A stretch of 64,000 nucleotides of DNA from Myxococcales bacterium (lineage in GTDB: Bacteria; Myxococcota_A; Bradymonadia; REDH01). The stretch spans positions 62,001-126,000 of the forward strand of contig JACKDJ010000005.1 of the NCBI GenBank assembly GCA_020633625.1, given 5' to 3'. A program made the translations under genes and the position numbers. Below are positions 42,178 through 50,007 of the stretch, piece by piece; position 1 is the stretch's first letter; every line of letters begins with the position of its first letter. The notes under the pieces are model-generated. The model had not been told where the DNA came from and did no database searches. It saw nothing but the letters and a program-made list of their open reading frames with translations.

Positions 42178-42317
42178 TGGATATCCTCATCGTGCTCCTC
42201 CCGCTCAGCGTGACGCTCGCCGCGGCGTTCCTGGTCCTCTTCGTGCGGGCGGTGCGCTCGGGGCAGTTCGACGACCTCGACGACGGCGCGCGGCGGCTGC
42301 TGGACGACGACCGGTAG
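42177..42317 (+). CDS. ccoS: cbb3 oxidase assembly protein CcoS
   Basis: 46 residues, ATG in a TGATG stop/start overlap with ccoI. One helix (MDILIVLLPLSVTLAAAFLVLF) is followed by VRSGQFDDLDDGARRLLDDD, which is the CcoS signature (SGQFDDLD). CcoS is needed to load cofactors into CcoN. Size and position are standard. It closes the forward respiratory operon. Confidence 0.92.
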   Translation: MDILIVLLPLSVTLAAAFLVLFVRAVRSGQFDDLDDGARRLLDDDR

Positions 42318-42464
42318 ACGGTCGGAGGATGTTTGGGTCGCGGCGCCCGCGCGCCCGATTGCGCACCGTCGAGGCGCAGGCCGGCGCGCGTGCCGGTCGC
42401 TCGAGCCCAGTGCTTCCTCGGCGGTCTCTGGCTACGTCACCGCGGAGCTGCTAGTTCGTCGGTG

Positions 42465-42818
42465 ATGAGCGACGATCCGACCACCACGCTCTGGCGCCCC
42501 GTGGGGCAGGCCGAGCTCGACCTGATCGCACAGGCCGGCTATCGGCGCTTTCCGCCGCGACTGCCTGAGCAGCCGATCTTCTATCCGGTCTGCAACGAGC
42601 GGTACGCGTGTGAGATCGCCGAGAAGTGGAACGCGCAGGACGACGGCGTGGGCTTCGTCACGCGGTTCCACGTGCGCAGCGCGTTCCTGGCGAGTTTCGA
42701 GCGGCAGATCGTGGGAGCACGCCACCACGAGGAGCTCTGGGTTCCGGCCGAGGACCTCGAGGCGTTCAACGACGCGATTGTGGGTGAGATCAGCGTCGTC
42801 AGGGAGTTCAGACGCTAG
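42465..42818 (+). CDS. Conserved small protein of the type annotated ADP-ribosylation/crystallin J1
   Basis: 117 residues from the ATG of MSDDPTTTLWRPV; the 44 in-frame codons before it look non-coding. The block LWRPVGQAELDLIAQAGYRRFPPRLPEQPIFYPV, VTRFHVRSAFLASFERQIVG, and ending LEAFNDAIVGEISVVREF match, as far as I recall, a widespread small family that databases label ADP-ribosylation/crystallin J1 without experimental support. There is no signal peptide or Cys motif. It lies 147 bp after ccoS and may have its own promoter. Its role is unknown. Confidence 0.72.
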   Translation: MSDDPTTTLWRPVGQAELDLIAQAGYRRFPPRLPEQPIFYPVCNERYACEIAEKWNAQDDGVGFVTRFHVRSAFLASFERQIVGARHHEELWVPAEDLEAFNDAIVGEISVVREFRR

Positions 42819-42858
42819 GGGGAGTGTGGCTCGCCCCCGCGCCGCCGCACCTCGCACC

Positions 42859-43125
42859 CTACCCCCGCACACCCCGGCTCGCCTGCGGCCGAACCTCGAC
42901 CGCCAGCAGTCTGACCGCGCCCGAGCGGACGACCGTCTCGACCTCGGCCTCCCACCCCTCTTCCGCGAACGCGCGCTCCAGCCTCGCCTTCACCAGCGAC
43001 GCCGTCTCGGCGTCGGGCGCCGCGACCGTCGCGGCGCGCACCGTCGACCGGGCCGCCGCGGTGAGCTGGCGGATCGAGTCGACGAGGGCGCCGATGTCTG
43101 CGTCTGGTGGGGAGTTGAGGTTCAT
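42859..43125 (-). CDS. Small hypothetical protein
   Basis: 88 residues from an ATG. The composition is protein-like (PPDADIGALVDSIRQLTAAA, VKARLERAFAEEGWEAEVET, VRLLAVEVRP), with a helix-beta-beta feel and no Cys, signal peptide or membrane segment. No family is recognised. The ribosome site is weak (AGGA very close to the start). It runs opposite to its neighbours and fills most of the space before the sigma54 activator gene, so its promoter would overlap that gene's control region. Confidence 0.45.
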   Translation of the reverse strand: MNLNSPPDADIGALVDSIRQLTAAARSTVRAATVAAPDAETASLVKARLERAFAEEGWEAEVETVVRSGAVRLLAVEVRPQASRGVRG

Positions 43126-43294
43126 TCCTACCGGGGGCCCGGCGTGGACGCGGGCTCTGGGGGATCGCTAGAGGGTGCGCTCCTCGGGTTTTGCAAGTGG
43201 CATGCCCATTGCTCTTGTGTGCCGAGAACCGCGAGAAGCGGTGGCAGGAGCGCGTCAGCGTGCACATTCACACAAAGACAGTGCGAGTTCACCC
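43126..43294. other. Control region of the NtrC-type activator gene
   Basis: 169 bp between the small reverse gene and the activator start. It contains a sigma54-like promoter (43198-43213), a 5-bp inverted repeat ACCGC/GCGGT with 5-bp loop (43228-43242) just after the predicted start site, and two related motifs with TTCAC cores (43258-43274 and 43279-43295). Confidence 0.6.
43198..43213 (+). promoter_or_regulatory. Sigma54-like promoter of the response-regulator gene
   Basis: TGGCATGCCCATTGCT differs from the -24/-12 consensus only at the sixth base (T for C). GG and GC are 10 bp apart. Transcription would begin near 43224, giving a leader of about 70 nt. It implies that the activator gene is itself sigma54-dependent. 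Confidence 0.68.
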
Positions 43295-43295
43295 A
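43258..43295. promoter_or_regulatory. Two imperfect copies of the ccoN-region motif
   Basis: GCGTGCACATTCACACA (43258-43274) and CAGTGCGAGTTCACCCA (43279-43295) share GT-C....TTCAC-CA with each other and with the enhancer-like pair at 35230-35270. They are 21 bp apart and the second reaches the start codon. Agreement with the 35230 copy is about 11 of 17, so chance resemblance is possible. Confidence 0.35.
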
Positions 43296-44650
43296 TGAGC
43301 ACAGCCACGAAGGTCCTGATCTGCGACGACGAGGAGCTCGTCCGCTGGTCGATCGGCGAGTATCTGCGCTCCGCCGGCATGGCCGTCGCCGAGGCGTCCA
43401 ACGGTCAGGAGTTTCTCGCGAGCGTCGACGCCGAGGGGCCGTCCGTCGCGATTCTCGACCTGAACATGCCGGTGGTGGACGGGATGACGGCATTGCGAAC
43501 GCTGCGCGAGCGCGGAAACGAGCTGCCCGTGATCATGCTGACCGCCGTCGGCAGCGTCGAGCCGGTCGTCGAAGCCACGCGCCTCGGCGCTGCGAGCTAC
43601 CTGACGAAGCCGTTCGAGCTCGCAGACGTAAAGCGCGCGGTCGTCGACGCGCTCGCTGCCCACCGCGCGCGGACGTCGATCGCCGCGCCGGTCGGCGAGG
43701 GCTACGCGGGGATCATCGGCCGGTCGCCCGCGATGCGGCGGGTGTTCGAAACCCTACAGCAGCTAGAGGGAGTCGACACACCGTCGGTGCTCCTCACGGG
43801 CGAGTCGGGCACCGGCAAGGACGTGATCGCGCAGGCGATCCACCGCCGTGGCTCGCGCGGTCCCCACCCCTTCGTCGAGGTCGACTGCACGGCGATCCCG
43901 GAGACGCTCATGGAGAGCACGCTCTTCGGGCACGAGCGCGGCGCTTTCACGGACGCGAAGGTGACAAAGCGCGGGCTGTTCGAGGAGGCAGGCCGAGGGA
44001 TCGTGTTCCTCGACGAGATCGGGGAACTCGCCGCCGGGCTGCAGGCGAAGCTCCTGCGCGCACTCGAGAACCGCACGTTCAAGCGCGTCGGCGGGAACCA
44101 GAACCTCCGACTCGACGCGGCGGTCGTGGCGGCGACGAACCGCGACCTGCGCGCCGAGGTAGACCGCGGGCGCTTTCGCAAGGACCTGTACTACCGGCTC
44201 GCGGTCGTTGAGCTCCATGTGCCGGCGCTCCGGCACCGCCCCGAAGACATCCCGCTGCTCGTGCAGCACTTCATCGAGGTGAACAACACTACCCTCGGGA
44301 AGTCGGTCGCCGGGGTCACCGAGGAGGCGATCGGCTACCTGCAGAGCTACTCGTGGCCGGGCAACGTCCGCGAGCTGCGCAACGTCGTCGAGCGGATGAT
44401 GCTGTTCGCGACAGAGTCCGTGATCGACGCAACGCGACTGCCACCGGCGATCCGCTTCGCGTCGGCTGCCGGCGGTGAGGGGTGCCCGTTCGTGCTCCCC
44501 GAGGGCGGCATCGACCTCGAGAGCGTCGAGCGCGGCTTCGTGGTGCAGGCGCTCGAGCGCACCAACGACAACCAGACCGCGGCCGCCAAGCTGCTCGGAC
44601 TCAGCCGGTACGCGCTGCGCAACCGGATGAAGAAGTTCGACCTCATGTAG
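43295..44650 (+). CDS. NtrC-family sigma54 activator, response regulator
   Basis: 451 residues from the ATG of MSTATKVLICDDEE. The receiver domain (~1-120) has the acidic pair, phospho-acceptor Asp55 (AILDLNMPVVDG) and TKPFEL. The AAA+ domain (~145-385) has Walker A GESGTGKD (169-176), Walker B GIVFLDEIGEL, and the sigma54-contacting loop GAFTDA (216-221), where GAFTGA is usual. A Fis-type helix-turn-helix closes the protein (NDNQTAAAKLLGLSRYALRNR). It is followed after 82 bp by the globin-coupled histidine kinase, its likely partner. Its own sigma54-like promoter and those of the respiratory operons suggest it drives them. Confidence 0.95.
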   Translation: MSTATKVLICDDEELVRWSIGEYLRSAGMAVAEASNGQEFLASVDAEGPSVAILDLNMPVVDGMTALRTLRERGNELPVIMLTAVGSVEPVVEATRLGAASYLTKPFELADVKRAVVDALAAHRARTSIAAPVGEGYAGIIGRSPAMRRVFETLQQLEGVDTPSVLLTGESGTGKDVIAQAIHRRGSRGPHPFVEVDCTAIPETLMESTLFGHERGAFTDAKVTKRGLFEEAGRGIVFLDEIGELAAGLQAKLLRALENRTFKRVGGNQNLRLDAAVVAATNRDLRAEVDRGRFRKDLYYRLAVVELHVPALRHRPEDIPLLVQHFIEVNNTTLGKSVAGVTEEAIGYLQSYSWPGNVRELRNVVERMMLFATESVIDATRLPPAIRFASAAGGEGCPFVLPEGGIDLESVERGFVVQALERTNDNQTAAAKLLGLSRYALRNRMKKFDLM

Positions 44651-44654
44651 GCTC

Positions 44655-44666
44655 GCTCCCGGGAGC
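44655..44666. other. 12-bp palindrome between activator and kinase genes
   Basis: GCTCCCGGGAGC is a perfect palindrome 5 bp after the activator stop, in the 82-bp gap before the kinase start. It may reduce read-through or stabilise the upstream message. No other signal is clear in this gap. Confidence 0.35.
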
Positions 44667-44732
44667 AGCGCCCGCCGCGCGGCACGCGACGCGCGCATTG
44701 CGCTCAGCGCCGCGGGTTGGCAGAACGCCTGC

Positions 44733-46247
44733 ATGGCGCTCGACTCACAGCCCGCCGGCGACGCGCGCGGCGACTCGCCGCTCTCTCTCGAGGAGTTCTC
44801 GTCGTACGTGGAGTTTGGCGACGACGACCGCGCGCTGCTCAGGGCGCTGTGGCCCCACGTAGAGCCCCGCCGCGACGCGATCATCGCCGACTTCTACGAC
44901 CGAATCACGCGACACCCCTCCACGCGCGCCATCGTCTCGGACCCAGCCTCCATTCAGCGCCTGATGCGCACGCTGCGAGTCTGGCTCGAGGAGCTGCTGC
45001 TGGGTCCGTGGGACGAGGCCTACGTGCAGCGGCGGCGGCGGATCGGTCGCGTACACTCCCAGGTCGGCGTCGACCACGCGGCGATGTTCATGGCGATGTC
45101 GGCCGTGCAGTCGCGGCTGTGCGAGATCGCCAACGCTTCATCGCCAGAGCCGTGCGCGACCGTCAGCGCGGTGCGAAAGGTCACCAACCTCGACCTCGGG
45201 CTGATGACGAGCTCGTACCACACGCTGCAGCAGGAGCGGCGCGTGCGGGACGTGCAGGCGATCCTGGTTGCGCACCTACCGGCCATCGCGTTGCTCATCG
45301 ACGCCACGGGGGTCGTGCAGTCTGCGACGCCGGCGGCCGACTGGCTGTGCTGCCGGCCGATCGAGCCGGGGCTCCATTTCACTCAGCTCCTCGACCCGTC
45401 GCTGGTCGCCGCCGCAGAGCTCGAGCATTACGTGACACGCGCGCTGAGCACGCGAAACGACGTCCACCTGCCGCGGGTCGACACGACGCAGAGCGATGAG
45501 CCGCGGACGCTGTCGCTGACGCTCGTGCCGTTCGACTCGCCCGCCCCGGGAGTCCTCGTCTACATCGAGGATCACACGCACGCCGTGAACGCCGAGCGCC
45601 GGTTCCAGCAGCAGGAGCGGCTCGCGCAGGTCGGGACGATGTCGGCCACGATCGCGCACGAACTCCGCAACCCGCTGGCCGGGATCAGCGGCGCGCTGCA
45701 GGTCATCGCCGGCGGACTGCCCGAGGGCGACCGCCGCGCGCCCATCTTGGCGAAGGTCCTCGACCAGGTCCGGGGACTGAACCGGATGGTCACCGACTTG
45801 CTCGCGTACTCGAAGCCGCACGCGAGCCGCGTCGAGTCCGGGATCGACCTCGTCGCGCTGGTGAACGGGGTCGCGAGCGACGTCGTCGCGGACTACCCGT
45901 CCGTACAGATCGAGGTCGCCGGAGAGGCCGTCGTGTCGGTCGACCCGCACATGGCTCGCCAGGTCCTGCACAACCTGGTCATGAACGCCGCACAGGCGGC
46001 CGGCGACGGCGGACACGTGCAGGTGACCGTGGGCCCCCACAGCGTGCGCGTCTGCGACTCGGGCCCTGGGCTCCCCGACGCCGTCCGCCCGCGCGTCTTC
46101 GAGCCCTTCTTCACGACCAAGATCAAAGGGACTGGGCTCGGCTTGCCGATCTCTCAGAAGATCGCGCGCGCGATGGGCGGAGACCTGTTGATCATCGACG
46201 GCGGCCCTCTCGCCGGCGCCTGCTTCGACTTCCTGCTCGGCCGCTGA
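44733..46247 (+). CDS. Globin-coupled sensor histidine kinase
   Basis: 504 residues, ATG start. Residues ~20-170 are a sensor globin: ALLRALWPHVEPRRDAIIAD, then FYDRITRHP (Tyr55 at the distal B10 place), VWLEELLLGPWDEAY, and RRRIGRVHSQVGVDH with His108 as proximal haem ligand. A PAS-like segment (~172-285, LPAIALLIDATGVVQSATPA) follows. The kinase core has H-box His309 (ATIAHELRNPLAGI), N-box NLVMNAAQA, DSGPGL, FEPFFTTK and GTGLGL. There is no membrane helix, so it is cytosolic. Haem-globin kinases sense oxygen (AfGcHK of Anaeromyxobacter is the precedent). The adjacent activator is the expected phosphate acceptor. Confidence 0.92.
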   Translation: MALDSQPAGDARGDSPLSLEEFSSYVEFGDDDRALLRALWPHVEPRRDAIIADFYDRITRHPSTRAIVSDPASIQRLMRTLRVWLEELLLGPWDEAYVQRRRRIGRVHSQVGVDHAAMFMAMSAVQSRLCEIANASSPEPCATVSAVRKVTNLDLGLMTSSYHTLQQERRVRDVQAILVAHLPAIALLIDATGVVQSATPAADWLCCRPIEPGLHFTQLLDPSLVAAAELEHYVTRALSTRNDVHLPRVDTTQSDEPRTLSLTLVPFDSPAPGVLVYIEDHTHAVNAERRFQQQERLAQVGTMSATIAHELRNPLAGISGALQVIAGGLPEGDRRAPILAKVLDQVRGLNRMVTDLLAYSKPHASRVESGIDLVALVNGVASDVVADYPSVQIEVAGEAVVSVDPHMARQVLHNLVMNAAQAAGDGGHVQVTVGPHSVRVCDSGPGLPDAVRPRVFEPFFTTKIKGTGLGLPISQKIARAMGGDLLIIDGGPLAGACFDFLLGR

Positions 46248-46344
46248 CCGGCCCGCCGCCGGCTTCGACTTCGTGCCGTCGCCGACCGGCCCGCCGCCGG
46301 CTTCGACTTCGAGCTCGTCGCCGACGGGCCCGCCGCCGCTCACC
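46246..46344. repeat. 38/39-bp tandem repeat after the kinase gene
   Basis: Unit 1 (46246-46283) and unit 2 (46284-46322) begin GACCGGCCCGCCGCCGGCTT and differ slightly after GACTTCG. A partial third copy runs 46323-46344. The unit resembles the last ~35 bp of the kinase gene (GCTTCGACTTC), so the array probably grew by duplication of the gene's 3' end. It lies between convergent genes. Confidence 0.7.
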
Positions 46345-46918
46345 AGAGCCCCTCCGTGCCGCCGTAGCGACGCACGGAGCCCCAGCCCGGGCCGCGCCGC
46401 TTGTCTTTCGAGACCTCGACGCGGCACTCGAACACGCCCGCGTCTACCCGTCGACGCCGAGAGTGCGCCCGAAGCGAGACGAGCGAGCCCAGGACCGCCT
46501 CGTCGCCCGAGGTCAGACACACAACCGCCGCGTCGTGCGTCTGCGAGAGCTTCACCAGAGGCCCCAGGGAGCCAACCGCGATCGACGGGAGCGGCCCCGG
46601 ATCCAGAATCACCAGACCAAACGCGCCACAACGCAGCAGCCGCTCGGCCGCGCGAAACACCGAGCGCGCTTGCGAGACCCGTACGTAGGCCACCGCCGAA
46701 GTGTCGATCCCGCTCCGAGCAGCGTCCTGCGGGCTGAACGACGTCGGCATCGCCGACACCCACGCCACCGGCTCCCCGCTGAGCTGCGCCTCGAGCACTA
46801 GCTCCATGCACAGCGTAACCGACGCCCCGGTGCCGTCTACGACGAGCTCGACGAGCCGCCGTCGGACCTCGTCCAGGCACCACGTCGGCCCCGGGTTCTC
46901 GCGTTGAATGCTGATCAT
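46340..46918 (-). CDS. ImuA/RecA-like protein without Walker A
   Basis: 192 residues from the ATG of MISIQRENPG. The order of segments follows the RecA-core-like ImuA group: TLCMELVLEAQLSGEPVAWVSA, FSPQDAARSGIDTSAVAYVRV, AERLLRCGAFGLVILD and HDAAVVCLTSGDEAVLGSLVSLRA. No P-loop GxxxxGK(S/T) is visible; DGTGASVTL stands near where it would be. ImuA normally sits with imuB and dnaE2 in a damage-inducible mutagenesis cassette, but neither is here. A SulA-like or structural RecA paralogue is the alternative. It may follow the MBOAT operon, ~100 bp apart. Confidence 0.6.
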   Translation of the reverse strand: MISIQRENPGPTWCLDEVRRRLVELVVDGTGASVTLCMELVLEAQLSGEPVAWVSAMPTSFSPQDAARSGIDTSAVAYVRVSQARSVFRAAERLLRCGAFGLVILDPGPLPSIAVGSLGPLVKLSQTHDAAVVCLTSGDEAVLGSLVSLRAHSRRRRVDAGVFECRVEVSKDKRRGPGWGSVRRYGGTEGLW

Positions 46919-47017
46919 ATGTTCATGATTACAGCGCGGCCGACCCGTGAGTCAAGAGCTCGATCCCGGCCGAACTCGGTCGGCGATCCCCGCTGCGGCG
47001 AGGCCAGACATCCGAGG

Positions 47018-48433
47018 TCAGAACCGAAAGTAGATGAACTGCTGGCCGCCCGCGTGCGCGTGCGAGAGCGCGGTCACCACCGCGACGGCGATCGCCGCCT
47101 GTAGAACCGACGGGAGCGCCGCGAACCGCGAACCCGCCGTATCGACCCAGCGTCGCGGCGCCGCGTGCACCGCGAGCAGCCCCCACGTCAGCGCGAGCGC
47201 CTGCCGCGTCAGGTTTGGAGCGTACGTCGAACCCTCGCCGATCAATCGGATCATCTCCCAGGCTTCGTTGACCGTCCGCGCGCGGAAGAAGATCCACGCG
47301 AAGCAGACGAAGTGGAAGGTCGCGAGCGCCGCGATAGCGCGCCGTACCGGCGAGGCCCCCTCTCGCCCAGCCGGCCGCCAGCGCTGCCAGGCTCGGACGA
47401 CCGCCAGGCCGGCGCCGTGCAGGGCCCCCCACACAACAAAAGTCCAGGCGGCGCCGTGCCAGAGACCACCGATGAGCATCGTCAGGAAGAGGTTTCGGTA
47501 GGTCTTCCAGGTCCCGCCACGGTTTCCGCCGAGCGGCACGTATAGGTAGTCGCGCAGCCACGTCGACAGGCTGACATGCCAGCGCCGCCAGAACTCCTGC
47601 AGGTTTGTGCTGACGTACGGCCGCCGAAAGTTCTCGGTCAGCGAGTAACCGAGCAGCGCTGCGGCTCCGATCGCGATGTCGGAGTAGCCAGAGAAGTCGC
47701 AGTAGATCTGGACCGCGTACGCGTAGACGGCGCTGACGATCTCGAGGCTCGAGTAGAGCTCCGGGTTGTCGAAGACGCGGTCGACGATGACGCGGCCGAG
47801 CACGTCGGCGAACGCGATCTTCTTTACGAGCCCGCGCAGGATCAGAAAGAGCCCGTAGCCATGGCGCGCGTCGTCGTCATCGGGCTCGCGGTCGAGCTGA
47901 GGGAGGAAGTCGGCGGCTCGGACGATCGGCCCTGCGACGAGCTGCGGGAAGAAGGCGACGAACAGCGCGAAGCGCAGAAAGCTCCGGGTTGGCTGGAGCT
48001 CTCCGCGGTAGACGTCGATCGTGTAGCTGAGGGTCTGGAACGTGTAGAACGAGATGCCGACGGGGAGGATCAGCTCGACGATCGGCAGCTTTGCGTGCCC
48101 GCCGACGGCGTCGATCAGCGCCTGCAGCGAGTCGGTGACGAAGCCCGCGTACTTGAAGACACCCAGCATGCCGAGGTTGCCGACGAGGCTTACGACCAGC
48201 CACGCACGACGGGCGCGCGGCGACGTCGAAGCGCCGATCCGCTGGGCGACGAAGAAGTCGAGGACCGTTGACGCGACGATGAGGCCGAGCAGCCGCGGCT
48301 CGTCGGCCCCGTAGAACGCGTAGCTGGCCACCAGCAGGAACCCGAACCGCAGCGTGGCCCACCGCCGCAGCGCCCAGCTCGCCACGAGGACGACGCCGAA
48401 GAACCACCCGAAGAGCGCGGAATCGAACTGCAT
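47018..48433 (-). CDS. MBOAT family membrane O-acyltransferase (AlgI-like)
   Basis: 471 residues, ATG start, about ten membrane helices. The MBOAT core is intact: VELILPVGISFYTFQTLSYTIDVY, FFPQLVAGPIVRAADFLPQL, YCDFSGYSDIAIGAAALLGY, NLQEFWRRWHVSLSTWLRDYLYVPLGGNR, and GGLWHGAAWTFVVWGALHG containing the catalytic His. AlgI-type proteins move acyl groups across the membrane for O-acylation of surface polysaccharides. The two SGNH genes just upstream (11 bp gap) are the expected periplasmic partners, as with AlgJ/AlgX in alginate. Confidence 0.95.
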   Translation of the reverse strand: MQFDSALFGWFFGVVLVASWALRRWATLRFGFLLVASYAFYGADEPRLLGLIVASTVLDFFVAQRIGASTSPRARRAWLVVSLVGNLGMLGVFKYAGFVTDSLQALIDAVGGHAKLPIVELILPVGISFYTFQTLSYTIDVYRGELQPTRSFLRFALFVAFFPQLVAGPIVRAADFLPQLDREPDDDDARHGYGLFLILRGLVKKIAFADVLGRVIVDRVFDNPELYSSLEIVSAVYAYAVQIYCDFSGYSDIAIGAAALLGYSLTENFRRPYVSTNLQEFWRRWHVSLSTWLRDYLYVPLGGNRGGTWKTYRNLFLTMLIGGLWHGAAWTFVVWGALHGAGLAVVRAWQRWRPAGREGASPVRRAIAALATFHFVCFAWIFFRARTVNEAWEMIRLIGEGSTYAPNLTRQALALTWGLLAVHAAPRRWVDTAGSRFAALPSVLQAAIAVAVVTALSHAHAGGQQFIYFRF

Positions 48434-48444
48434 GGTGGCGCGCT

Positions 48445-50007
48445 CTAGCGCTCGGCCGGGCGGGCGCGGATCGGTGAGGTCTCGAGGGTCCCGTCGCCGC
48501 CGGCCCGCCAGCGCGCGAAGGCCGCGTCGAGGTCCGCGAACATCGCGTCACCGATCTGGTCGTAGCCGGCGACGGAGAGGTGGACGCCGTCGGAGCGCGC
48601 CCACTGCGGGTCGTGCCGCTGCCACCAGCTCTGAGACCCGGGGCCGCCCATCGCACGCTGCGTGTCCCAGACGGCGCAACCGACGTCGGCGGCGGCGTCG
48701 ATCAGACCGTCGCGCACGATCTCCATTGTTCGCGGCGGCGGAACGACGCACACGGTCTCGGCGGCTCCCGCCTCGGCAGAGAACTCGGTCGGGATGCAGC
48801 GCGCGTCTTCTTCTTCGAAGTCTGGCGGGAGCATGACCAGGCAGGCGGTGCGAAGCGGATCGCCCTGGAGCGTCTCGATGAGGCGCCCGACCAGCGCGGT
48901 GTACGCGTGAGCCCGCGCGCGCTCTTCTTCGATCGCCGCGTCGATGCCGTCTGCGGTAGAGCCGGCAAAGACCTCGAACTGCCGCCCGTACGCTTCGTTG
49001 GTTCCAAACGCGATGACGACGAGCGCGGCGTCCCGCGACTGGGCTTCGGCCCCGACGATGACGGGGTCGAACGCCGCCCACTGCGCCGCGACGGCGCCGT
49101 TGAGCCCGAACGAGTCGACGCGCGCGCCGCCAACGCTCCGGTCGGTCGCGACGCCGGTGAGCCACACCTCGCCATCACCGAGCGCGACGAGCTCGACCTG
49201 ATGGGGCGCGTCTTCGAAGACGAGGTCGTCGATCAGCCGATCGATCGGAGGTTGGGAGGTCGTATCGTCGACCTCCGCGTCGGCGCCGTCTTCGGGTGCG
49301 CCGAAGCGCGCGATCAGCGGGGTCGTGGCCTCAGCGTCGGTCCTGATGTGTGCGATCGGTGCCCCGTCGACGAGCACCTCTACGGTGCCACCGCCCGGGT
49401 GGGCGACGGTGTAGACGGTGAGGCGGTCGAACGTGCGCCCGAAGCGGCAGTCGGCGCAGGTGCCGCGGCTGACTCGCTCGCCCTCTCCGTCGGCGACGAG
49501 GCGCACGCCAGAGAGGCCGAAGGGCGGCACCGGCTCGCGCCGGTTTCCGGTGAAGACGGTCCAGCCGCGGGTCTGCCCGAAGGTCATCGACTCCTGCCGG
49601 TAGGCCGCCCACGGCGATCCGGGCTGGGCCATCCCGCGCCCGCCGTCGCCGAAGCGCGCCTGGAGGCGGTCGCGGAGCTGCCCGGTGTAGGTGTCAGAGG
49701 CGGTGTGGGAGTCGCCGACCACGATCACGGTCGCGGCGGCCGCTGGCAGGTGGCCCTCGACGGCCTCGAGCGCTCGGAACCATGGTTCGAGCGGTGTAGC
49801 TGGGAGCGGCGGCGGCGGCGGCGGCGGCGGGACGTCGACGACGATCGGCTCGGGCGGTTCGACCGGCGGCGACGGCATCGCGAGCGGCGGCACGCGCGTT
49901 GGCCCGGCGGCGTCACGCCCAGCGCACGTGCAGGCGACGACCGCGGTCGAGAGGAGCGCGGCTGCGACGGCGCCCCGTCCGGCTTGGCGCGTTGGTCCGG
50001 CCCTCAC
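48445..50007 (-). CDS. SGNH/GDSL hydrolase-like lipoprotein, partner of the MBOAT protein
   Basis: 520 residues. GTG at 50007 is chosen because it overlaps the previous stop by 4 bp; ATG 50034 lies inside that gene. The signal sequence ends in a possible lipobox (STAVVAC), then a Pro-rich linker (VDVPPPPPPPPLP). The SGNH blocks are VIVVGDSHTASDTYTG (nucleophile Ser), ALVVIAFGTNEAYG (Asn) and the late SDGVHLSVAGYDQIGDA (Asp/His). A ~180-residue beta-rich insert separates the first two. It is periplasmic or surface-bound and probably completes O-acetyl transfer to a glycan. Confidence 0.88.
   Translation of the reverse strand: MRAGPTRQAGRGAVAAALLSTAVVACTCAGRDAAGPTRVPPLAMPSPPVEPPEPIVVDVPPPPPPPPLPATPLEPWFRALEAVEGHLPAAAATVIVVGDSHTASDTYTGQLRDRLQARFGDGGRGMAQPGSPWAAYRQESMTFGQTRGWTVFTGNRREPVPPFGLSGVRLVADGEGERVSRGTCADCRFGRTFDRLTVYTVAHPGGGTVEVLVDGAPIAHIRTDAEATTPLIARFGAPEDGADAEVDDTTSQPPIDRLIDDLVFEDAPHQVELVALGDGEVWLTGVATDRSVGGARVDSFGLNGAVAAQWAAFDPVIVGAEAQSRDAALVVIAFGTNEAYGRQFEVFAGSTADGIDAAIEEERARAHAYTALVGRLIETLQGDPLRTACLVMLPPDFEEEDARCIPTEFSAEAGAAETVCVVPPPRTMEIVRDGLIDAAADVGCAVWDTQRAMGGPGSQSWWQRHDPQWARSDGVHLSVAGYDQIGDAMFADLDAAFARWRAGGDGTLETSPIRARPAER

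Noticed and set aside
44717..44732. Sigma54-like sequence TGGCAG-N5-CTGC just before the kinase start
   Set aside because: It has two mismatches including the -12 TT, and it would place the transcription start inside the kinase gene. More likely the kinase is read from the activator promoter.
45276..46883. 535-codon reverse open frame across the kinase gene and the ImuA-like gene
   Set aside because: The sequence is low-complexity and antisense to the histidine kinase. Its appearance of length is caused by the tandem repeat and GC bias.
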